A DNA stretch of 64,000 bases from positions 124,001 through 188,000 of the forward strand of contig FMBT01000325.1 of the NCBI GenBank assembly GCA_900095095.1, written 5' to 3'. Below are positions 11,468 to 22,298 of this stretch, one piece after another; position 1 is the stretch's first letter; each line of letters opens with the position of its first letter. A program made the translations under genes and the position numbers. Source of the stretch: Fragilariopsis cylindrus CCMP1102 (lineage: Eukaryota > Bacillariophyta > Bacillariophyceae > Bacillariales > Bacillariaceae). A model generated the notes under the pieces. The model had not been told where the DNA came from, made no database searches, and saw nothing but the letters and a program-made list of their open reading frames with translations.

Positions 11468-14007
11468 TTATATACGTGAACGAACTACCGCCATCTGACC
11501 ATTTGCTGGAATTACATCGCCGATTCGAATTTTGAATCTATCTCCAGCTTGGATGCCGACGGGAGAAGTATATCGCCATTCAAGTCCTAACTCGTAGATA
11601 TATATCGCATATTGCCGCTTATCTGGATTGACACAACCAAGCACGAGAGCTTCGAGGGTGAGTTCGGGATTAGCATCTTTGAGGCGACGAACATATTCCA
11701 ACATCCAAAACTTATTAGTATTTCGCATGACAAACTTAGCGGGTCCCAAAAGTTTAATTTTGTCATTATAATCAATGTCTTTGTCGATGTTTTCTAAAGA
11801 TAGCTCTACCTTCCCGTCATTGTTCGGCGAGCGTAATTCGCATCCAAGATCTTCCGAGGTGATTTCAGTCGGAATCTTCTCTCCATTTGCCAATAAGTCG
11901 ATTACTTTTTGTCGGCGTATGAACCGTTTCACGGCAGCATGGACTTGCAAGTCTTGGAGTCTACGAATAGGTGAACTCCATTGAACGTAACAGTCCAAGC
12001 CTAGTCCAGAATGAGAGCTAGCACCGGGTGTGACTTTAGCTGGAGAGAGAAATCTCCTCGAATACCAAGCGTGACAGTAGCCGTCTCCAATATTACACTC
12101 TAACAAATCCATCATGATATTTCTATCTCGACCTCGTGACCGGTAATCTGGGTCTGGTTGACCCCGAAAGGTAATTCCAAGGTATTTGTCTTCCCATCAT
12201 TATCAACATTCGTTTGCGTTTCACGTAGCGCCCATTTTCCGATCGCTTCTCCGGCTAGAATCATCATTTCTGTAACAAGTGTCGAAGCGGACGATACAGG
12301 CAATTCATCTGAAATAGAAGATCCCCCATCTCGTCCAATGACCGCGTCTGCAACGATGGCAGATTGGTTTTTACCTCCATTGTGGCTCACTTGAACGTCC
12401 ACTTTGATACCCACACCGTCTAGAGCATTCTGATCGGGAAAGGTAGAAACAGTATATTGTGGAATCTGAGTCGGAACAAAGGCTTCAGCAGAACCATTTT
12501 CCATTCGAAAGTTCCGACGGTCTTGGGCTGCGGTGTATAGTTGTCCCAGTTCCCATTCTTCGCTGTATCCCACTCCATCTTCGAGCATTTCGTCTGCGTC
12601 GTCATATGTTAACCGATATGAAACTCGGACCGTTGATGGAGTTAAGATGATACTCTCGTCTATGATTGACCCATCTTCACGTAACTCTACACCCAATGAC
12701 AAGGCGCATGCGTCTGTCTGAGCCTTGAGTGACATGACATCATGACTAACGCTTGATGGCATCATCGGAATCGATGCACCGGGTAAATAAATAGACGTCG
12801 CCCTTTTTCTAGCGATCTCAAACAGTTCCGAATTTACTGGTGCGAATTTTTCGGAATCAGCGATATGTATCCAATAACGATACCGTTTTGTATCATCGGC
12901 ACCGTTGTTGATAATTTCGACGCCAAGTGCATCGTCGATTTCTTTTGTCGACGCAGAATCAATCGTAAAGATTTTTTGCGATCGGAAGTCTTGTCGAATT
13001 CCTAAAAGCTGATCTGGATCGTCGTTATTCTCGTTATTATCAGCAGTAGTAGCAAATCGATTTGCTACCTCTTTTGCTACTTCTTCTTCACTGTTGGTGA
13101 ATCGCACGGGAAACCCGCTACGCAATAGTCCTAAATTTTCATGTTTTTCCCAAACACCGATACGGATCAGTAAGTTGTAGGCTCCCAGTGGGGTTTGTTT
13201 GTTTTTCAAGTTAGCCAGGAGTTCGAAACCTGCAGTCTTTTCTTCTGCATAAGCATCGGATATGACACGGTATTTCAATCGTAACGAATGAAGTGGCGTC
13301 CACTGTTGTCCTATCGTTTTGTTTTCGATCTCAATCCTATCTAGATCTTCGGCGTCCTCCTTCATGTGATTCACTGCTCGACCAACACCAAGCGGATTCA
13401 TCGTTAACCCGTATGTCATACCAAGGACTAAGATTGATTGCAGTGATGCTATGGCTTCCGCAACAACCTTTCGATACTGAACGAAATTTTCGTCATCGTC
13501 TTTTTCTAGAACCGTCCTTCCAATCTCCGTTTCAGCGGCGTGGAGGAACAACGATTCTAATTTCTCTTCTCCTTCTAGTTGACTACAAAGATCGACGAAC
13601 CTGCCTTTTGCCATGTCATATGCTATCTGATTTGCTGTTTCTATTTTCGCAGCATCTTGATAATCTACCCCACACTTAATTGAATCATCTGATGACAACA
13701 GCGGACGTATCAGTCCTGCCATTAGCTGTATGGGTTCATCGTCGTCGTCATCGTCATCGTCGGTGATATGTGAAATTAAAGAATCTATGTCGAGAGAGTC
13801 CTTGTCGTTCGTCTTCGCTTTGAGTAAAGACGACGAATAGATTCGATCATTACATAATATTAATGACTCATATTCATTCTGCTGTTGCTGAAAGTAAGAA
13901 GTTTTCAGTTGTGGTACAAAAGCAGTCGTTGTCGTAGACAATGACAAAATGGACAACATAAATAAAAACATGATAGAAAACGTTGTCCGAAAATGAAAAC
14001 TCAACAT
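11468..14007 (-). CDS. RNase II/R-family (RNB) exoribonuclease, organellar type, one frame break
   Basis: Exoribonuclease of the RNB family, about 846 residues after joining two frames. The N-terminus (ATG 14007) has a hydrophobic signal-like stretch ending TTTTAFVP, which fits plastid import in this lineage. The RNB active site is FTIDSASTKEIDDALG, with clustered Asp that bind two metals. It is followed by WIHIAD and by the RNA-contact segment GLGLDCYVQWSSPIRR near 11950-12010 and a C-terminal S1-like region. The first frame stops at 12112 and the second opens at 12115 in the +1 register, in the middle of the catalytic domain. No intron fits there, so one base appears to be missing around 12110-12122. 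Plastid or mitochondrial 3'-5' RNA processing is inferred. Confidence 0.8.
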
Positions 14008-14437
14008 GATGATGATCTATAAATTGAAACAGACTTCTCTATTAAATTGAGGTCCGTAGGAGATGATAGGATCGGCCGACAGCAACGGAGAAATAAACTG
14101 AATGCACCGACTTGTCTTTCTACTAAGTTAGTCTGCTATGATGATGTTGTGAACATTTAATTTGCATGAAATGTAAACTGCTTATTGTGAAACTGATGTC
14201 TTAAGAATCTTCTCGTCATCGATCATTAATGGTCTAGAAGATAACGGGACTGACTCGATTCTGAGTCCCACATTCTATCTTGTCCATTTTGACTTTCAAA
14301 AAAATTAAAAAAAAGTCGTTTTTTTAATTTTATTTAATGACAATTGATTACAGTAACTAGCTTTTAGACTCGTGTTCATATTGTATCCAGTAATTCTCAG
14401 ACTACAGTACATACTCTGTAACAAATCACTTTAAAAA
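14008..14437. promoter_or_regulatory. Divergent promoter region, RNase gene / BUB3
   Basis: 430-bp spacer between two divergent starts. TACAGTAC at 14403-14410 lies about 28 bp before the BUB3 ATG; the same octamer precedes several other genes here. A poly-A/poly-T block sits at 14299-14330. Confidence 0.4.
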
Positions 14438-15591
14438 ATGGCGACAACACAACCCCCTCCAGAGGCCAAATTGTTAGACAAATTTCCTGATGGAATATCG
14501 AAGCTTCGGTATCTACCATCGTCGTCATCGTCCAACGACAATGATAGTAAAAAGTTATTAGCCTCGACCAGTTGGGACGGCGCAATACGTATACACGACA
14601 CTGCCGCTACTAATTCACCATTGATGCTTACACATAACATGGAGTCAGGTCCACTGTTATCGTTAGCTATTCCGGTAGTAGGCTCATCATCGTCATCATC
14701 GGAGGCGAAAACGATCGTTACGGGTGGATTAGACGGTAGCATTAAATCATTTGATATCACCACATCTATGGTCCAATCGATCGGATCACACGGCAGTGGT
14801 AATACCAATGCGTGTTCGTGTCTGGCTACTATGAGTAACGACGACGACTCTTCCTCATCAAATTTAGTAGTTTCAAGTAGTTGGAATCGACAGCTGTGCG
14901 TTTGGGATCTTCGACAAAATAGTAACAGTAACAGTAACAATAACAATAACAACAATACCCCCGCTGCTGAAGCTGTTCTTCCTGGTAAAGCATTTGCTAT
15001 GGATGTAGACGTATCCCGAAATCGTATTATGGTCGCAACGTCGGGTCGACGCAATTGTTTTTTCGATTTGCGTATGCTGAAAGAAAAAAATAAATTCCAA
15101 CTCGATTCTGTCTTGGAACGCGAATCGTCATTAAAATTCCAGACAAGATGCGTCAAGTTTTTCCCCAACGGGTACGGGTTTTGTCTTGGGTCTATCGAAG
15201 GCAGAGTTGGCGTCGAATTTCTTGATGCACTTATCAACGATGCACCAATGAAGCTGACTAAATATGCATTTAAATGTCATCGGGACAGTAATGGATTAGT
15301 GTACCCTGTTAACGCAATCGATTTTCATCCTAAGCACCGACACACCTTCGCTACCGGTGGATGTGACGGACGGTCGTTTTATGGGATGGAAAGAACAAGA
15401 AAAAATTAACTTCAACACCCAAATTTCCAACCAGTATATCAGCATTGTGTTTTTCTCCAGATGGAACCGAACTAGCCATTGCCTCTAGTTACACCCACGA
15501 AGAGGGAGATCGAGAACAACATCCCCAAGATGAATTATATATTCGTCCTATCCTGGATAGTGAGGCTACTCCCAAAAAAGTAGAAAAATAA
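14438..15591 (+). CDS. BUB3: BUB3 spindle-checkpoint WD40 protein, one frame break
   Basis: BUB3 docks BUB1/BUBR1 to phosphorylated KNL1 at kinetochores. Seven-blade propeller features: STSWDGAIRIHD, TGGLDGSIKSFD, SSSWNRQLCVWDLR. The family hallmark runs from RESSLKFQTRCVKFFPNG through SIEGRVGVEF and YAFKCHRD to YPVNAIDFHP and FATGGCDG. The frame breaks at 15377-15381 in TCGTTTTATGGG. The other frame then carries LWDGKNKKKL, FPTSISALCFSPDG and a normal C-terminus to TAA 15589-15591. The span of 1154 bases is one short of a multiple of three, so exactly one base appears to be missing, most simply a T in the TTTT run. Acid- and Ser-rich loops enlarge blades 1-3. Identity is strong. Confidence 0.88.
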
Positions 15592-16146
15592 ATAGTGAAA
15601 TATTCGATGAAGGTGATTCTGTAATAGTTAGAAGAAGCGAATTGGTATATCCGACAGATCGATCATTACTTAGCTAGCCTGGGGGCATAAAGAATATCAT
15701 CACATTAAGATAACGTTTACTAGTACTGGAGTAGTGGTAGTAGTACTAATAATAAAAGTAGGACGAAGAAATTACCCACCATTTTTAGATGTTATGTGCT
15801 CTTGCTTATGCAGACTTTTATAGCAGTAGAAGTAAAAGTGGAACAATTCTTGGAAGCTACTGAAATGTAGTGTGGTAATACAAATAATATTGAATACTAC
15901 TATGGAATATTTTACTGCAATCACGATCATTCAAAATAGAGACTCGTGTTGAATCAATAATAATAATTAGTTTTACGATGCTAGTTGGTTATTCATCTCT
16001 ATTATTGGTTTGATGAGATGATATTATACATTTTTCTTTGTAAATGATTTTCACTAGTAGTACTCTCAGCTCCTAGCTTTAGTAATGGTTACGATTATGC
16101 ACAGTGCTATTGTATATGAGTATATGAGTATCTGAATATTTGATGG
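15592..16146. other. Convergent 3' spacer
   Basis: AT-rich region rich in ACTAGTA/TAGTAG words between BUB3 and the next minus-strand gene. No gene seen. Confidence 0.6.
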
Positions 16147-17444
16147 CTAAATTGTAGAGTCCACTAGACGATTGAATTTTCGACAGGTAGACTCCCAGAC
16201 TTCGTCCCATTTCATCATACTTAATCCTCGATCTAGGGTTTCCCTCCGTTGTCTCCTAATATGGAGCGAAGTTTGCCACGCTTCCTTGACTTCCTCAAAA
16301 GAAAAACCTCGTTCCTTGACTAAAATATTATGCCGTTGTTGTAACGTCAATTTGAGTTGCCGACGTTTCCGTCTAGGTGGTCTATCTTGTTCATACTTCT
16401 CTAGCGGTATGATTTTTCGTGCAAGGTGACGCGGTTCGGCAAGTTCCCCGTCCAACATGACAGGCGGTCCTGACGTCGCGGACGGATGATTCCCTAATGT
16501 CATTTTGAAACTACGTATATCGACATTTGTGAATTGTACGGAATTATTAGATCCTCGCCCAATATTACCGCAAAAGGTGGGGTTGTAATCTGATGAAGAA
16601 CGTATGAGGATGCGTTGTCCGTCAGGTTTCTTTTCGCCATTATTAATTTCTTTGTAGTAGTAGTAGTAGAAGATGCAGGGTATTGAGACGGTGAGCTGTA
16701 CCTTGGATGGCGCAAAACGGATATCGGATACCCGCCATTCGTGTTATTTCCGTCATTCACGATATCGTTGGCCGGTAGAGCACATTCTCCACACGGTGCG
16801 GCGCAGAGATGTTCGATGATATCATCTAAATTAGCTTGATATTTGTTAGGATGCGTGTCTTCTATTTCGTCATCAAGATGGGTGTAATCGGGTGATTCTG
16901 GATTCGCTTGATTCAAATGCTGATCCAAAACGTCTAGGTATTCCATCTCTTTTGCGTCGTCTTCGACATTAATAATGAAGACGTCATTTGTATTGACAGA
17001 ATTGGTATCGGAACACATGCTGTCATTTCGAAAGATACCACTATTTTGCTGGTCCTCTTGTCCTCCTCCCTGTCGATTTCTTCCTCTGTGAATAATATTG
17101 GCCCTTTGTTTTTCTACGACTCGTTTCATGAGATTCATTTCATTCGAACCCTCAAGAATTTCATCGGTAGAATCGAAGCTATCCGCGAGGCTTCGATCGG
17201 GTGAACCCGGAGCCCTAAGGTACTCGAATTGCGGAGACGGTCCGACAGTAGTAGATGATCCATTGTTGATATTATCGTTGTTTTTATAGCTTGCTGGGGA
17301 GACCACTATGCGGGGGGACTTATCGTTTGTGTCGATCGTATGGACAACTTCGATTTCCGCGATGTCAAAGGCCCCGCAACAAGTCATAGGTAATGATTGA
17401 TAGTCGTCTGGGCTAGCGATGTATGAGCTAGCGATGGGAGGCAT
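16147..17444 (-). CDS. Protein of unknown function, acidic N-terminus and basic C-terminus, one frame break
   Basis: Not recognised. ATG 17444 opens an acidic, Ser/Asn-rich, disordered region with a small Cys motif (HLCAAPCGECALP, about 16790). A conserved-looking C-terminal part follows: IIPLEKYEQDRP, a basic patch RRKRRQLK, then a predicted helical segment ending at TGA 16147. The two parts are in different frames. The coding frame changes near 16644-16656 beside AAAGAAATT (minus strand), after which the new frame reads EINNGEKKPDGQRILIRS into NPTFCGNIGRGSNN. No intron signal explains this; one base appears lost. The basic region suggests nucleic-acid or nuclear association, which is inference only. 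It converges with BUB3. Confidence 0.6.
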
Positions 17445-18054
17445 TACTCGGAATTATGTTTATTTTATTCTGGTTTGTCTCGAAAAAGACCTCAGCAAAC
17501 ACAAAAAATCTCGAAGGAAAGAACCACGAAAATTAATTGTTCTTTTGCGTTTGCAGACTGTGTCCTTTCAATTGTTTTCTACAGTTGGCAACAAATGTCG
17601 GATAGAGGTGTCGTTATCGTAGCAAGGGCAATTTGAATATGAAAGTGGAACTGTTCAAGTTCAAGAAGAGGAAACCCGTGTTGTCGACGTTGCACAATGT
17701 TAAATGTGTGTTTAGCACTTGCCATACAATGCATGTATTGTATACTTATCTAAGAAGGAAAACAGCCTGTAAATATATGTGCGTACCGAGTGCTGTTGGC
17801 GTGAGCTGAAAATCATACAACAATAGGGATTGTTTCGTAACCTCAAAAAATGAAAAAATGAAGCCAGTGCGCCATGAATCCAAGTCTTTTTTAGATGGTG
17901 CGAGTCAGTCGGTCCCGAACGGTCGACAACATTTCAGACGTGCGTTAATAAAAGATACAATGTTTTAGTGATGAAAATTAACTTGACACTTTGAACTTGC
18001 ATATTATGTTATTACTGTACTAATACAGGGTAACTACTGTACTTCCTCCATTCT

Positions 18055-18087
18055 ACAATAAAAGGGTTGATAATAATATATACACTT
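18055..18087 (+). repeat. Direct repeat copy 1 (partner 21347-21382)
   Basis: 33 nt beginning ACAATAAAAGGGTTGATAAT. The partner copy at 21347-21382 is identical except for a 3-nt insertion. This copy abuts the Na/Pi cotransporter fragment. Confidence 0.85.
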
Positions 18088-18236
18088 GAATCTTCTTCCA
18101 TCACCACTTCTATCTTGTTGGTGTCGGTGCCCTCCGTCTTGAACAAATGCTTCCTTTGACTCTTGGAGCCAATATTGGTACCACCGTCACTGGTCCTCTT
18201 GCTGCCCTTCTTGGTAACGCCAATGGTACCGTATGC
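18086..18236 (+). pseudogene. Fragment of an SLC34-type Na/phosphate cotransporter
   Basis: About 50 codons match the conserved core of type II Na+/phosphate cotransporters: SSSITTSIL, then after a one-base shift LVGVGALRLEQMLPLTL and GANIGTTVTGPLAALL. The SSS and GANIGTT signatures belong to the QSS-repeat ion-binding region. Nothing before or after continues the protein: upstream is the direct repeat and downstream a G/C-run cluster. It is therefore a gene fragment, probably left by duplication or rearrangement, not a functional transporter. Confidence 0.7.
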
Positions 18237-18239
18237 TGG

Positions 18240-18335
18240 TTTTGGGGGGGCAAGAGAGGAAAACTCCCCCCCCGTGGGGGAAATTATCCGACATTTTCCC
18301 CTCCACAAGGGAAGTTTCCGCTTCCCCCCAATTGG
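18240..18335. repeat. GC-rich inverted-repeat cluster
   Basis: About 95 bp with a G7 run facing a C7-8 run, a GTGGGGGAAA / TTTCCCCTCCAC imperfect stem and a GGGAAG-TTTCCG-CTTCCC hairpin, in otherwise AT-rich spacer directly after the cotransporter fragment. Confidence 0.65.
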
Positions 18336-19100
18336 CTCATTGTAGTCGCGCGCAAGCATCAGAAGATAATAATAATATTTTCCATATAAAATTTATTTGT
18401 CACTCTCTCAGGTACTTGATTGTTAAGTCTTTTTCATTTTCTATTATGCATTTCTTTACAAAATTCGAATTATACACCACAAAAAGAGAACAACAAAATG
18501 TCTCAAAATCGACTTCACCGAAAAAGATTCAGAAATTCATCTCCAAAAAAAAGTATTATCTGTGATGGAGTAGAGTCTATCCATACTTCTTTACGTTTCT
18601 TGGAAACGACTGGCGCGCTTGCTAGGCGGCACACCACTTTCGTATGGTTCTGTTCCGCTCTCCTGTTAGGCGGTGATCGAGATCGTGTCAGGCGTGTGTC
18701 GGGGCGTCTGAGCCATCGCACCTGCAAATTAGTGGCAACAGATAAGCGAGAGGATCGTCCCCTGATGATTCCTGGAACTTCAATGTGAAACGGATCCAAG
18801 ACCCCTTTTTATGCCGCGATACGTTTGGAACGTGCCGTATTGTATCGTCTGCGACGCGGAGCTCTACTAGCTAGAGTAGCTCCTGTACAAAGCGAATACT
18901 GCTGCAAATACAGTACCTGTGTAGTCTAAGAATAGACAAGAAAGAGCTGAATGGGAAGCTTGTCGCCTGCTTACCACTGTTCGACTGCGTGCCGACCGTG
19001 CTTCGACTTTTCGTACATCTTACTACACTACAATTACTATTACTATGAACAGGCCGTACAGTACAATACAACTTCGTCATAAAATTCAAATTATCGAAAA

Positions 19101-20650
19101 ATGAGGGTCCTTCTTGTTACCAACTTCTGTTATCTCTTGCTGCCGTACCTAACTCAGGCGGGCTCCTTTACCGATGATCTTGGAAATGAATTCAACTTTG
19201 ATGGAGGAGAGAAAGTCGTGGCTTATTCAATGATTGCGATTGCATTGAATCACCTCGGTAAGTACTCGTACTCGTACTCGTACTGTACTATGCAGTGCAA
19301 ACTGTTGATTGTGCTGTACTCATCGTTCTCGCAAGCTGTAAACGAAGCAGCCGGATTCCGATGTATTTCCTAGGAACAAAATTGAAACTGAACACACATG
19401 CCGCACAGCAAGTAATAACTCACCGATGTGTACGTTACCTGCGCCTCTGTACGATAGGCATGGACGCCGAACAACTTGTAGGAACGTTCGGTCAACGCCT
19501 CACATCCGGGTCAGATGCCTTTGACAGAGGCACTGAGTTTGAGTCGGAGATCTTTGCGGCCGATCCTAGTTCAGAGGAGAAACTATTCCTTGCGTCGATA
19601 GCGGATTTATCTCCAAGTTGCACTGGATACTGCAAAGAGTTCAACATTGATACGTTCGACTCGTTGGATGCAGATGTAGTGATTGGTTTCGGCAAATCCC
19701 ACCAGTTCCGGGATGCTACTACGGAGGATGTTGTTGGAAATTTGACAGCACGAAACGTACCCATTGTATTCATTGACTATTCGCTACAGGGGCAAACCTG
19801 TCTTCCAGGCGAAGAAGGGACGTGTGTTGGAAAAAGTATGATCGAGATCATTCGTCAATTTGAAGAACTTGCTGTGGCCTTGGGGGTCACCCAGCCCGAG
19901 TCGTTGAAAGAAGACAAACTCGCTATGTGCAAAGCGGCGGTGGATTTTTCTGCCGCTGCGAAGACTGCGTCCGTTAAAGGTGTCCGTATGCTTCCTGCCT
20001 ATATCAATGCGGGTCTGAATCAAACTTCATACACCGCGAATCCTTCCAATGACATGGTCCTCCGAATGTTCGAAGAACTTGGAGCTCCTATTCTTCACAA
20101 CCACAAGTGCTCCAATTGTGAAGGAGACTTTTTCTGGGAATACCTTCCCAACGCGAAATATTTCAAGAGCTGCCCAGAAGGAGAGACCAGTGCTGCAAAC
20201 TGCAACGAATCCCCGCTCTACCCGGTGGATCTCTGGCTTTATGACCACCGTATCTCATCCGATATTATATCTGACAATTTTGAGACGAACTTTCCAGACA
20301 AAGCCATTCAACAAAATCAGTACGCGCCGTGGGCTATTGGCTATGAAGGTCTTGCGGTGTCTTATAAGACAGCTGCGAATATCCTGAAGAGCGTGACAGC
20401 TCCCTTGGCCAATGCGGAGCGCATTCATCCAGCTACGGATTGCACGGTTATTGACGTGAGTTCTGTGAGCCACAAGACGGTCGGATTGAGTCCGGGTGAG
20501 TATGCTTGTTACAATGATGATTTTTATGTGACAGGCTACAAGGATTGTGCAAGTCTAGAGTCTGCTGGGAGTGCAGCTACTAAAAATGCTCCACAGGTAG
20601 CAGCCGTCGCGAGCCTGGTGACTGTGTTTTCACTTGCCTTTTGGATGTAG
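19101..20650 (+). CDS. TroA/periplasmic-binding-like surface protein, possible iron-siderophore receptor (FBP1-like)
   Basis: Two exons, 19101-19257 and 19458-20650. The 200-nt intron (GTAAGT...TAG) splits codon GGC and gives 449 residues. Signal peptide about residues 1-20 (MRVLLVTNFCYLLLPYLTQA). The body resembles class III substrate-binding proteins: SMIAIALNHLGMDAEQLVGTFG at the start, DADVVIGF, NVPIVFIDYS, and a late IGYEGLAVSYKTAANIL helix. Paired cysteines (HKCSNCEGDF) fit a secreted fold. A hydrophobic C-terminus (AAVASLVTVFSLAFWM) suggests a GPI anchor or membrane tail. In diatoms such proteins (FBP1) bind ferric hydroxamates under iron limitation; the ligand here is inferred. Codons are less AT-biased than those of its neighbours. 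Confidence 0.65.
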
Positions 20651-21000
20651 ACACAACATACTGAATACGTAAACATACACAGTACTGCATAATTGTTAGC
20701 GTAGGAAAAATAGTTTCCTATTATATTATATATTTGATGCGACCAGCCTGTGCTTTCGTATGGATTTTCTATCTAGACTCAGTACCTCGCTGATCTTGAC
20801 TTTGCGCCAGACTCTGTTGAATAGTTCTGAACCTGTCTGGTTAGTACCTGACTATTTTGGACTTTTTACTTCTGTTGAGGTCACTTAGACAGTCCAAGTA
20901 GTCTTTCTTTTCTGTGTTGTTCTGTGGTTTGCTTTTTATAGTTTGTTTGACAATCTCTAATGCCTAAGATTATGAGACAGACCTTTTGGTCTTTCTCATT

Positions 21001-21023
21001 GATGGATCTCTCCAAGATCCATC
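21001..21023. repeat. Perfect hairpin, 9-bp arms
   Basis: Arms GATGGATCT and AGATCCATC separated by CTCCA, about 350 bp past the siderophore-binding-like gene. Confidence 0.75.
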
Positions 21024-21132
21024 GAGGGATTTACTTCTGGGAACCTCTTCTAATTTGTATTCGAGAACCCGTCCTCTTGCTCAACCTCAGCTTCATCCAA
21101 ATTGCTCGACCTTTTGATTGATAGCACTTTCA

Positions 21133-21342
21133 ACCGTTCCTCCATAGTATTATCATCCAGCCCCACGCCACGCGAGGTTTGATGCTGTGGATCTTCTTCT
21201 TTTCTTCACGAGTATTCGGCAAATGGTTATAGAATCTGTGCTGACGTTTATTCTGACCAATGGCTTGGGTAAAGATTTTCAAGGTGAAGTCTTTGTATTC
21301 GACCTGAGTAGCTTTTGCGTACGAGGCTATTCTTAGGAATTT
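21133..21342 (-). pseudogene. Open coding-like relic, origin unknown
   Basis: Seventy codons between two stops on the minus strand with balanced, protein-like composition (YKDFTLKIFTQAIGQNKRQ, NTREEKKKIHSIKPRV). No start codon in good context and no extension on either side. It ends four bases before the direct repeat. Possibly a mobile-element or gene remnant; I cannot name a family. Confidence 0.3.
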
Positions 21343-21346
21343 TCAC

Positions 21347-21382
21347 ACAATAAAAGGGTTGATAATAATATTATATACACTT
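21347..21382 (+). repeat. Direct repeat copy 2 (partner 18055-18087)
   Basis: 36 nt, same as copy 1 apart from a TAT insertion. Not followed here by cotransporter sequence. Confidence 0.85.
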
Positions 21383-22245
21383 TAAAAAGATATGAAAATA
21401 TGAACTAGGTGAAGAACACTATTGAGTTAGGATCCTTGACATCTAGGCAAAGGCTTCAGACCAGAATAAGAATCAGAACATCATACTGTACTAACTGCTA
21501 CCACCTCTCTTATGATGATGAATGAACCACACCAAAGCCAGCAATATATCTATGATATTGAAACTGAGATTTGAATTGGAGCAGTAGTACCATTTCCTGC
21601 CAAAGGTAGAGAAAAATTATAAAGAAAAACCATGTGACAAAGAAACAACCATCAATGCGTGACACAGTAGCCAAAACAAATCACAAGCTGGGAGGAATAT
21701 CTCCTGAGTTTGAGGATGATGAAGCAGCACAAAATATAGGCCAATAACAAACAAAGTTAGAGTTGTTATCCCAAAGACTCATTGCATGGTGCAAAGTTGG
21801 TGATGGAGAGCAAAAAAGTTTGTAGAAGAATTGTGTACACAAGAATCAATACTACAACGAGGTCAGGAAAGCAGAAAAAAGTATGACAAATACTGCAAAG
21901 TATTTATTGCGTCAAAGTAGAGGAATCTTAGATAACACCAAGGGCACCAAAACCACCATTGACAATTGATATCATCACCAGAATATTGTGAGAGAAAAGG
22001 AAATAAATAATAATCTAAGATTTATTGGTCTCAGTAGAACCTTGTTGTCTTTACTAATATCAAGCTCTTTCTCACGTTGCTATTTACATATCAAAATTAG
22101 AAGGGGTTTAGTATCTATTAGTGTAGATCCGTGGCATATCATTATAGTAACTGCTAATGAACGTCTACATATCTAACTGTTTCACTAAATTAATTATATA
22201 CACAACATACTATTACTAACTCTTGTACATTACCGTATTACAACG

Positions 22246-22298
22246 GAAATATAATGCAGACAACTACTCCGACCACAGAGTTGTCTGTTTTATATTTC
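22246..22298. repeat. Long hairpin, two 20-nt arms (18/20 paired)
   Basis: Arm 1 at 22246-22265 and arm 2 at 22279-22298, with a 13-nt loop. The arms pair over 20 positions with two mismatches. It lies 290 bp upstream of the SAC3 start. Candidates: a short MITE-like element, an ncRNA or miRNA-like precursor, or a regulatory structure. Confidence 0.75.

Larger units (their letters stand above)
17445..19100. other. Long spacer with relics
   Basis: 1.65 kb between the unknown gene and the siderophore-binding-like gene. It holds copy 1 of a direct repeat (18055-18087), a Na/Pi cotransporter fragment (18086-18236) and a GC-rich inverted-repeat cluster (18240-18335). An open frame from ATG 18498 to 18788 (basic, about 96 residues) has no recognisable features. 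TACAGTAC at 19057-19064 lies just before the next gene. Confidence 0.6.

Noticed and set aside
18498-18788. Basic 96-codon open frame with good ATG context
   Set aside because: No recognisable domain, overlapping antisense frame of similar length, in a relic-rich spacer; not supported as a gene.
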